This document shows, in pieces, positions 55,459-62,779 of a DNA stretch of 64,000 nt; the stretch's first letter is position 1, and each line of letters starts with the position of its first letter. The translations under genes were made by a program, and so were the position numbers. The DNA is from JABDMH01 sp965223165 (GTDB taxonomy: Bacteria > Bacteroidota > Bacteroidia > Chitinophagales > Saprospiraceae), in contig CBDCVQ010000019.1 in NCBI GenBank assembly GCA_965223165.1, positions 806,001 to 870,000 on the forward strand. Reading direction: 5' to 3'. The notes beneath the pieces are model-generated. The model saw nothing but the letters and a program-made list of their open reading frames with translations. It made no database searches and was not told the origin of the DNA.

Positions 55459-57585
55459 ATGCCACACGAGACTAAGAACATCAGGAACATTGCATTACTG
55501 GGACACTCGGGTTGTGGAAAAACCACATTTGCCGAGACCATGCTCTTTGAATCAGGGGTTATCAATCGGCGAGGTACGGTAGAAGATGGCTCGACCACCT
55601 CTGACTTTACCAACATCGAGAAAGATCGGGGCAATTCCCTCTTCATGAGTCTGATGCATGCAGACTGGCGTGGTAATAAGATCAATATTCTGGATACTCC
55701 CGGCCTGGACGATTTTGTGGGCGAAGTCATTTCGGCGCTGAAGGTGGCCGACACCGCGATGTTGCTGATCAATGCCAAAAGTGGTGTGGAAGTGGGTACC
55801 GAACTCGTCTGGGAATATGTCGAGAAGTTTAACACGCCCGCCATGTTTGTCGTCAACCAGTGTGACCACGAAAAAGCGGACTTTGATGCCGCGTTAGAGC
55901 AGGTGCAAGCACGTTTTGGCGCCAAGGTACTACCCGTCCAATATCCGCTCAACGCCGGTACTGGCTTCAATACGATTGTCGATGCCTTACGTCTCACTAT
56001 GTATGTCTTCCCGGAGGACGGGGGCAAGCCAGAGAAGAAGGACATTCCGGAGAGTGAGATCGGAAGGGCCCAGGAAATGCATAATGCACTCGTTGAGGCA
56101 GCCGCCGAAAATGATGAGGAGCTGATGGAACAGTTCTTTGAAGCCGGCTCGCTTACAGAGGAAGAGTTGGCCAAGGGCTTAACGATCGCCCTGGCGGCCC
56201 AGGAACTCTACCCCGTCTTTTGCGCCTCCGCCACCCAAAACATGGGCAGTGGCCGGATTATGGGCTTCATCAATGATGTGGCGCCCTCCCCTGCCGACCG
56301 TCCAGCCACGCCGCTCTCTGACGGGGGCACGCTGGCATGCGACTCCTCACTAGATCCATCCCTCTTTGTCTTTAAGACCATGTCCGAGCCCAGAATCGGG
56401 ATCGTAAGCTACTTCAAGGTACAGGCAGGCAAAATCAATTCGGGCGACGAACTGTACAACGACCGCACCTCTACCACCGAAAGATTTAACCAGCTGTTTG
56501 CCGCCAATGGAAAAAACCGCGATGCCGTCGAGCAGTTAGTCGCCGGCGATATTGGCGTAACCGTCAAGCTGAAGAACACCCATACCAACGACTCACTGGG
56601 ACCCAAGGGCAAAGTGCAGATCATCGCGCCCATTGAATTTCCCGAGCCCCGCATCCGCACGGCTGTCAAACCTCCCTCCAAGTCTGATCTGGAGAAGCTG
56701 GTGAAGGCATTGCACGGAATCCAGGAAGAAGACCCGACCCTCATCGTCGAGCAGTCGAAGGAGTTGAAGCAGACCATCCTCCACGGTCAAGGTCAACTGC
56801 ATTTGGACCTGATCAAGTATCGACTACACAAGACCCACGACATCCAGATGGAGTACATGAAACCACGGATCTCCTACCGGGAAACCATCACCAAGGTGGC
56901 CAATGACTCCTACCGACACAAGAAGCAGAGTGGTGGCGCCGGCCAATTTGGAGAGGTGCACATGCGGATCGAGCCATATGTAGAAGGCATGCCTGATCCG
57001 TCCGATCTGACCGTCCGAAATCGGGAGGTGTCTGACCTACCCTGGGGCGGCAAACTGGCCTTTTTCTGGTGCATCGTCGGCGGATCTATCGACGCTAAAT
57101 ATTCCAACGCAATCAAGAAGGGGGTCATGATGAAAATGCAAGAAGGCCCCTTGACCGGATCCCCTTGCCTGGACATACGCGTCTGCATCTACGATGGCAA
57201 AATGCATCCCGTCGATTCCAACGATATGGCATTCCAACTGGCAGCTACCAACGTCTTCAAGAACTCCTTTCAGCTGGCCAGACCCCAGATCCTTGAGCCG
57301 ATCCACGATGTGGAGATCCTGTGCTCCGACGATGTGATGGGTGACATCATGAGTGACCTCCAATCGCGGCGTGCCATGATCTTGGGCATGGGAGCCGAAG
57401 GGCACTACCAGAAGATCCGGGCCAAGGTACCGCTAGCAGAAATGTATCAGTACTCTAGTACGCTGCGGTCCATTTCGCAAGGTCGGGCCAAGTTCACCCG
57501 ACGTTTTGCCGAGTATCAAGCCGTGACGCCAGATCTGCAAAAACAGCTGATCAACGAGTACCAGGCAGAGCTCCAGGAAGCCTAG
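55459..57585 (+). CDS. EF-G-like translational GTPase (FusA2 type), altered catalytic residues
   Basis: 708 residues with five EF-G-like domains. The P-loop is GHSGCGKTTF. Switch II reads DTPGLDDFVG: the catalytic histidine of DTPGH is leucine. The guanine-specificity motif reads NQCDHEK in place of NKxD. Domain IV residues SGGAGQFGEVHM and the C-terminal VPLAEMYQYSSTLRSISQGR are well conserved. This points to the second EF-G group (Tet-like paralogues/EF-G2), not the main elongation factor. It may act in ribosome rescue or stress and may have weak GTPase activity. The main fusA is not in this window. Confidence 0.9.
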   Translation: MPHETKNIRNIALLGHSGCGKTTFAETMLFESGVINRRGTVEDGSTTSDFTNIEKDRGNSLFMSLMHADWRGNKINILDTPGLDDFVGEVISALKVADTAMLLINAKSGVEVGTELVWEYVEKFNTPAMFVVNQCDHEKADFDAALEQVQARFGAKVLPVQYPLNAGTGFNTIVDALRLTMYVFPEDGGKPEKKDIPESEIGRAQEMHNALVEAAAENDEELMEQFFEAGSLTEEELAKGLTIALAAQELYPVFCASATQNMGSGRIMGFINDVAPSPADRPATPLSDGGTLACDSSLDPSLFVFKTMSEPRIGIVSYFKVQAGKINSGDELYNDRTSTTERFNQLFAANGKNRDAVEQLVAGDIGVTVKLKNTHTNDSLGPKGKVQIIAPIEFPEPRIRTAVKPPSKSDLEKLVKALHGIQEEDPTLIVEQSKELKQTILHGQGQLHLDLIKYRLHKTHDIQMEYMKPRISYRETITKVANDSYRHKKQSGGAGQFGEVHMRIEPYVEGMPDPSDLTVRNREVSDLPWGGKLAFFWCIVGGSIDAKYSNAIKKGVMMKMQEGPLTGSPCLDIRVCIYDGKMHPVDSNDMAFQLAATNVFKNSFQLARPQILEPIHDVEILCSDDVMGDIMSDLQSRRAMILGMGAEGHYQKIRAKVPLAEMYQYSSTLRSISQGRAKFTRRFAEYQAVTPDLQKQLINEYQAELQEA

Positions 57586-57745
57586 AAGAGCATTCGGCAA
57601 CTGACAGCACGCCCTTTCTAAACGTAAATGCTCGGTGCGTCCATCGCTAACCGCGTCCACGCCTCCGTGCCTGCTGACCACCATCATCAAGCTCGTACTG
57701 GCAAAATGCCTTAACTTAATAACTTGAGCATTAAACCGTGAAAAC

Positions 57746-58447
57746 ATGATGCAATGGCCCCTCCTGCTGACCTTGGTCGTCCTGATCTTGCCACTCTCTG
57801 CCCAGGATCTATTGACGGGCTACCGTATGTACTCATACAAGAAGAAGGCGTACGTACAACGGGCCGACGGAAAGAACCTGGAAGGCACACTAAAGAAACT
57901 AAAGCGCAAAAAAGGACTGATCCAACTGGTGGTGATTGAAGAAGCGTCCGGCAAAAGTTATGAGCTAGAACCGGATCAGATACATCATATGTACCTGGCC
58001 CCTGCCGGCTTCGAAAAGTTTGCCGAGTCCCTGGATGAAACCACCAACCTGACGAAGTGGGACCGGGAAGACGTGGACAGCGATCTCATCAAGGAAGGCT
58101 ACGCCTACTTTGAGCAGGCACAAGTGGATGTCAAAGGCAAATCGATGGTACTCCTCATGCAGCTCCTCAATCCCGGCTTCTCTCAGAAGCTCCGGGTATA
58201 TTTCGACCCCTTGGCCCAAGAGACGGGCCGCACCAGCGTGGGTGCCTTTACGGTCGGGGGTGGCTTGGATAAGTCGTACTACCTGATGCGACCCGATGGA
58301 GAAGCATTTCGGATGAAAAAGAAGGATTACAAAAAGGGATTTGAAGACTTCTATGCGGATTGTCCATCCCTCCTTGACACATACCCGACACCGGACTGGC
58401 GCGACTTTGCCAAGCACGTATTCTACTACGGGCAACACTGTCAGTAG
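57746..58447 (+). CDS. Exported protein of unknown function
   Basis: 233 residues with a signal peptide (LLLTLVVLILPLSAQ). Lysine-rich N-terminal region (YSYKKKAYVQRADGKNLEG, LKKLKRKKGLIQLVVIEE) followed by a mixed alpha/beta part and a conserved-looking tail (FYADCPSLLDTYPTPDWRDF, 20 residues). I recognise no family. It is 160 bases downstream of the EF-G-like gene, in the same direction. Confidence 0.75.
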   Translation: MMQWPLLLTLVVLILPLSAQDLLTGYRMYSYKKKAYVQRADGKNLEGTLKKLKRKKGLIQLVVIEEASGKSYELEPDQIHHMYLAPAGFEKFAESLDETTNLTKWDREDVDSDLIKEGYAYFEQAQVDVKGKSMVLLMQLLNPGFSQKLRVYFDPLAQETGRTSVGAFTVGGGLDKSYYLMRPDGEAFRMKKKDYKKGFEDFYADCPSLLDTYPTPDWRDFAKHVFYYGQHCQ

Positions 58448-58487
58448 TAGTTGCACTGTGATTGACCGGTAGCAAGACCCCAGGATA

Positions 58488-58575
58488 GGAGGCTGTTGAA
58501 ATACTAACTTGTATTTGGTCACTTGCTCTTTTGCCTGCATACTGCATTGCAAAGCCTCGGAAGAGCTACGTTCCT
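58488..58575 (-). repeat. Type B interspersed element, half copy (copy 3)
   Basis: The sequence runs AGGAGGCTGTTGAAATACTA through TTGCCTGCATACTGCATTGCAAAGCCTC (anchors CTGCATACTGCATTGC and AAAGCCTCGG). It matches the right half of the element at 18667-18828 in reverse. The other half is absent. It is 75 bases from a full type A element. Confidence 0.65.
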
Positions 58576-58649
58576 GTGACCAGCACCTGAGCTTTATTCA
58601 AGGCAATCTTTCCAAGAACTGTAGAAACAAGTTTGTTTTCGATCCCTAC

Positions 58650-58873
58650 CTGGTAGGGCTTCGCATTAAATCTTGTGGTTAATTCTAATGTCTTTTGTCC
58701 ACATACTTCGTTGCAAAGCCTCGTCATAGCTACCGCTAGCCACCCACCCGCTTTCGCGGTTCCCTCACTTCTCGCATTGTCATGCTCGACTCTTCGAGAT
58801 CGCTCGGTCATGCCTCGTCTGCGAACAAAATCCTATTAGACTATTCAACATATCTAATGCGAAACGCTACTAG
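58650..58873 (+). repeat. Type A palindromic interspersed element, long form (copy 4)
   Basis: It starts CTGGTAGGGCTTCGCATTAA and ends ATGCGAAACGCTACTAG; the interior matches copies 1 and 3. It lies between the exported protein and the IS3 element. Confidence 0.85.
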
Positions 58874-59157
58874 CTCCTCTTGACCCTTTTCCACTAGTAC
58901 TAGTGCCCCACCTATTCGGACTGACCGGCTGAAATAGCGGTGCTCATGAAGAAAGGGGTCCTCGAGTCCTTCCTCCCCTCCAACCAAGCGTATGCTTCTG
59001 CCGTTAGCGTTTGCAGCACAGACTCTCGTACTGACTTCTTGTCCTTGACGGTTTAGTCATCTCATTATCAAAAATTACACATTGTTGCATCTTGCCATAC
59101 ATCCTTATGACGGAGGGTCAGTTGGGGTAGTAACTGTCGATTCCTAACTCCGCATGG
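58874..59157. other. Intergenic region before IS3 element
   Basis: 284 bases. It includes the short palindrome ACTAGTACTAGT near 58892. No gene is supported, except for a possible minus-strand fragment (59068-59152) that would join sequence beyond the IS3 element. The last five bases CATGG are the left copy of the IS3 target duplication. Confidence 0.4.
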
Positions 59158-59213
59158 TGTAACAGCCCCCTAATTGATCAGACAGAGTTACAGATAATTA
59201 ACTGTAAATTTAC

Positions 59214-59531
59214 ATGATGACTAGACGAACATTTAGCAAAGAGAAAAAGCTTCAGATACTGAAGGAGGCCAAAGTAGAGGGGGTGAAGAAGACATTGGAT
59301 AAGTATGGGATTTATCCAGCGACGTACTATTCGTGGAGGAAGAAATACGAGCAGATGGGCGAAAAGGGTATGGACTACGGGATGACCAAGGCACGCCTGA
59401 AGGAGATACGTCGCTTAGAGAAAGAGAATGCGGCCCTCAAGGAATTGATGGTGGAGAAGGACTTGAAGATCAAAATGCAGCAGGAGATCATAAAAAAAAA
59501 CCGACCACAGTGGGCGAGAAAAAAGCGATAG
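59214..59531 (+). CDS. IS3-family OrfA (helix-turn-helix protein)
   Basis: 105 residues. The N-terminal HTH of the transposase_8 type reads MMTRRTFSKEKKLQILKEAK followed by GIYPATYYSWRKKY; a leucine-zipper-like coiled coil (RLEKENAALKELMVEKDLKI) follows. It binds the element ends and can act alone as a regulator. Its last codons contain the A9 run at 59492-59500 where ribosomes slip back one base into OrfB, giving the OrfAB fusion. Confidence 0.9.
   Translation: MMTRRTFSKEKKLQILKEAKVEGVKKTLDKYGIYPATYYSWRKKYEQMGEKGMDYGMTKARLKEIRRLEKENAALKELMVEKDLKIKMQQEIIKKNRPQWARKKR
59492..59500 (+). promoter_or_regulatory. Programmed -1 frameshift site (run of nine A)
   Basis: T followed by nine A at the end of OrfA. 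OrfB is in the -1 frame, and IS3 elements are known to use A6G- or A7-type slippery runs. The fused transposase would be about 445 residues. The identical run length occurs in anmK at 53073-53081. Confidence 0.8.
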
Positions 59532-60550
59532 TGCGACGATATGCATCAGAGGGACTGGGCGTGGATAAGGGGTTGGCGTTGGTAGGGTTGAGTAGGAATC
59601 AATACTATCATCGGCGAGCCCGGGGTACCAGAAGGCCAGGCAGACCTATCAGCGAGTGCACCATGAAGTACATAGATGAGACCACCCGGGAGGTGGTGCC
59701 GAACAAAGAAGTGGTGGAGCAGATCGAAAAGGTGCTGGAGGACCCCGATACACAATATGGCTATAAGCGAATGACTGCAGCTATGATGCTGCTAGGCTAT
59801 ATGATCGGCCGCAAGAAAGTGTATCGGTTGATGAAGGAAAATGGCTTGCTACGCAGACGGATTCGGCCAACAGGCAAGAATCGGGTCCGAGGTAGGAAAG
59901 TGCAGCCGACCAGGCCGTTGGAAATATTGTCGATGGACATCAAGCAGGTGTGGGTAGAGGAACATGCACGTTCGGCGTATATTCTTAATATCATAGATAC
60001 CTTCACCCGCACCATCCTGTACAAGAGCTCAGCATACCATATGACTCAGTACCAAGTACGTGCAGCATGGGAGCATGTCATCGAGCATTACTTACAACCG
60101 GCAGATCTGAAAAACAAAGGCTTGGCCGTCGAAATTAGAAATGACAACGGCCCCCAGTTTGCCGCCACCATGGTGCGAGAATTCCTAGCTGAGAACGGCT
60201 TGAACCAAGTGTTCACCTACCCGTATTGTCCCGAACAAAATGGCCATGTAGAAAGCTTTCACGCCATCTTGTCAGAGCATCTCAATCGGTTCTACTTTGA
60301 CACCCTGGAGCAGCTCCAAGACACGCTGGAGTTATTCTACGAGAAGTACAATAGCGTCCGATTACATGGCTCCATAGCCTGTCTACCACCCTTGGTCTTC
60401 TGGCAACTATGGAGTATAGGGATGGTCAAGATGCATCACACCGAAAAGGGGAAAACCATATTTAAAATATCAGTACCCTACTGGAAACTATCGGGTAAAG
60501 GATTCCTGAGGGAGTTTCCCTTATCCAAAGAAGCTAAAAGAGCTTCTTAA
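59501..60550 (+). CDS. IS3-family OrfB (DDE transposase domain, made as OrfAB fusion)
   Basis: The frame is open from 59333 but is read through slippage at 59492-59500, so 59501 marks the first OrfB-only base. The rve integrase core has the DDE triad in LSMDIKQVW, EIRNDNGPQF and NGHVESFHAIL, with the expected spacing. The HTH_21 linker QYGYKRMTAAMMLLGYMIGR is present before it. No internal stop, so it may be functional. The C-terminal ~50 residues are element-specific. Confidence 0.9.
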   Translation, partial: PTTVGEKKAIVRRYASEGLGVDKGLALVGLSRNQYYHRRARGTRRPGRPISECTMKYIDETTREVVPNKEVVEQIEKVLEDPDTQYGYKRMTAAMMLLGYMIGRKKVYRLMKENGLLRRRIRPTGKNRVRGRKVQPTRPLEILSMDIKQVWVEEHARSAYILNIIDTFTRTILYKSSAYHMTQYQVRAAWEHVIEHYLQPADLKNKGLAVEIRNDNGPQFAATMVREFLAENGLNQVFTYPYCPEQNGHVESFHAILSEHLNRFYFDTLEQLQDTLELFYEKYNSVRLHGSIACLPPLVFWQLWSIGMVKMHHTEKGKTIFKISVPYWKLSGKGFLREFPLSKEAKRAS

Positions 60551-60704
60551 AAAGTAAAAATGGCAGCTAGTAATTTAACTGCCATCCAGACCATCGGTAC
60601 AAAGGTCACCGTCGGTCGTTTCCCTTAAACAGCAAAATTATGCATATTTGAAACCCTATTCTTTAACCCTGTAACGAAAGTCTGATATTTAGGGGGTCAA
60701 ACCA

Positions 60705-60901
60705 CATGGAGTAGTTAAAGCACGGGTAATTGTCTCATGCTCCGTTGCGATAATCACTATCTCTCGGTCCTGGGACACAGCGATGGGTGACAAATGATCT
60801 ATTAATGTCACTAAGTATAGTTCAGCTCCAAGAATAGTAGAATCGCAGCTGGATGCATGCTGGTGCCAGGAAGCTGTCGTATTGGAATTAGATCCCAAAG
60901 C
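60705..60901. other. Region between IS3 and beta-helix gene; possible disrupted minus-strand gene
   Basis: 197 bases. On the minus strand an open frame from 60898 runs to the IS3 edge. If the element and one CATGG are removed it continues in frame to a stop at 59068, giving 92 residues (anchor IDHLSPIAVSQDREIVIIAT). No family recognised; the upstream control region of the beta-helix gene should also be here. Confidence 0.25.
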
Positions 60902-62779
60902 ATGGAAGTAACAGTTTCAGTCAAGGACGGCATAGACAGCGGTAATCCCAATCAGAAATTGAGGACAATAAACGGTGCCATTGAGATACTGAAACAGGCA
61001 GCCGGTGGACCACATACCATTCTGGTGGAAGCGGGCGTCTATCGAGAGGCGGTGGCCATTCCCAGGAGTCCCAATTTGCAAGGATTATCCATCCTTGGAC
61101 TGGGCAATGCCAATACCTGTGTGATTAGTGGCGCAGATATCCTAGGGGTCTCCACCGACGTCGACCAGCAGGACTCGTCGATCCTGACCGGCGGGTGGGA
61201 CGATCTGGGCAAGGGTATTTACCGCATTCGCAAGTGGCAATACACCTTCGCAGACGAGTCGATAAGTATCATAAAGGCCAAACGCAGTGCATATTATCGG
61301 GAGGCAACGAAGACTCCGGGATATCTGTCCAACTACCCATTGCAAAAACAAATCTGCGAAGATTTTAGCGAGCATAAGGTCTGGGTCATTAGAGACAACC
61401 AAACGGCGAATAGTTACCGAAAGGACCTCATCTCTCCACCCTTGAGGCCACAGGAAGAAATGCACGAGGTTTTTTCGCTTGACAGGCTCCAGCCGGGCAC
61501 CTTCTGCGTAGTGGGTCACAATGGGGTTGATCCCGACTATGACAAGTGCTTTCCAAACGACGGATTTCCTGCCGGCCTCTACGTGCAGCTTCATCATCAG
61601 AGAACTGGTGAGAAGTTTGAGGAGTATGTCATTCTGGTATCTAGAAGGCATGTATGTTTAAACATCCAAGCGGATGATGTCACCGTAAAATCTATCGGAA
61701 TGCGACTGGCCGCTGCTCCTTCTTTGCAGGGCGCAGTAGAAATTGCTGGTTGCAGCGATACGAAGTTGGAAAGTTGTATCTCCAGTTGGAACCGCGGCAT
61801 TGGCATGGTACTATTTGACGTCAGGAACACGGTCCTTCATAATTGTTGGTCAAGATTTAATGGTCAGGAGGGCATCACTTTAGGAGTTGGCGTGGAGAAT
61901 TCGACGGTCTGTCAATGCAGGACGCTAAACAATTCCTTGAGTCTCAGAAATATCAATGTATTACCGCCCACACATGAAAATCGGTCACACTGGCCCATGT
62001 TCAGCAGTGGAGGTTTGGTCATGAAGGGTGCTGTTGGAACCACGGTCATAGATCACGAGTCTAAAAATAATCTGGGCAATGGTATATGGCAGGACCATGG
62101 TGGCTTCCTTCGCATATTAGGAGGCCACATTGAAAATAACTTTGGATCTGGCATTAGTCTAGAGCGCACGGAGGGATTTGTGGAGGTCTATGGCACGGTA
62201 CTAAAAGAGAACTATCGGGCGGGTTTGAGGGCTGAAGGCGAGGATTGCTACCTTCATAATAACTATATCATCGGGAATAGGAGATCGGGTATTATCGTGC
62301 AGTCGCTCGGAGGTAAAGCGACCACCAGTTGGGTGCTAAATAATACTGCGGTGGGAAATCATAGGGGCTTAGCATTTGATACAGAAATGCTGAATTTGTT
62401 GGTGGTGAATAATATTTTTTCTTGCAGCAAGGAATACACTTTCTACCCCCACAATCCCAATGCCCTGGTCGGGCAGGTAGAGATCCGAGACAATCTGATT
62501 AGTCATGACGATGAGCTGCTGATACCCGTGGGGCCCTTCGATGCATCGATCCGTGGTAACAATGCATTTGCTCGCCCACAATTTGTAGATGCGTGCCGAG
62601 GCGATTACGCTCTGCAGCCGGGATCACCCGGGGAGGGCCAGGGAGAGGGCATATCAACCCGCGACATATTATCTGCTCAGCTCGCCGGTCTACCTTACGG
62701 GGTGATCCAACAGACTTGTGGCACAAGCTATTTGCGTCCGGATTTTCGCCACATCGGAGCTACCGTCCTCACGTCTTAG
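60902..62779 (+). CDS. Right-handed parallel beta-helix protein
   Basis: 625 residues from the ATG at 60902 (MEVTVSVKDGIDSGNPNQKL); an upstream ATG at 60857 adds nothing conserved. Repeated short coils such as SIGMRLAAAPSLQGAVEI, LESCISSWNRGIGMVL and LHNNYIIGNRRSGIIVQS show the beta-helix fold of pectate-lyase-like and polysaccharide-degrading proteins. The N-terminal AIEILKQAAGGPHTILVEAG-type opening (anchor PHTILVEAGVYRE) is typical. There is no signal peptide, which is unusual for this class. It converges on a glycosidase-like gene; stops are 11 bases apart or overlapping. Confidence 0.85.
   Translation: MEVTVSVKDGIDSGNPNQKLRTINGAIEILKQAAGGPHTILVEAGVYREAVAIPRSPNLQGLSILGLGNANTCVISGADILGVSTDVDQQDSSILTGGWDDLGKGIYRIRKWQYTFADESISIIKAKRSAYYREATKTPGYLSNYPLQKQICEDFSEHKVWVIRDNQTANSYRKDLISPPLRPQEEMHEVFSLDRLQPGTFCVVGHNGVDPDYDKCFPNDGFPAGLYVQLHHQRTGEKFEEYVILVSRRHVCLNIQADDVTVKSIGMRLAAAPSLQGAVEIAGCSDTKLESCISSWNRGIGMVLFDVRNTVLHNCWSRFNGQEGITLGVGVENSTVCQCRTLNNSLSLRNINVLPPTHENRSHWPMFSSGGLVMKGAVGTTVIDHESKNNLGNGIWQDHGGFLRILGGHIENNFGSGISLERTEGFVEVYGTVLKENYRAGLRAEGEDCYLHNNYIIGNRRSGIIVQSLGGKATTSWVLNNTAVGNHRGLAFDTEMLNLLVVNNIFSCSKEYTFYPHNPNALVGQVEIRDNLISHDDELLIPVGPFDASIRGNNAFARPQFVDACRGDYALQPGSPGEGQGEGISTRDILSAQLAGLPYGVIQQTCGTSYLRPDFRHIGATVLTS

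Larger units (their letters stand above)
59158..60704 (+). mobile_element. IS3-family insertion sequence, complete, 5-bp target duplication
   Basis: The inverted ends are TGTAACAGCCCCCTAATTGA at the left and, read as complement, TGGTTTGACCCCCTAAATAT at the right. CATGG flanks both sides (59153-59157, 60705-60709). Length 1547 bp. Inside are two overlapping frames joined by a slippery A run, and the downstream hairpin ATGGCAG/CTGCCAT (60560-60585). Confidence 0.87.
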
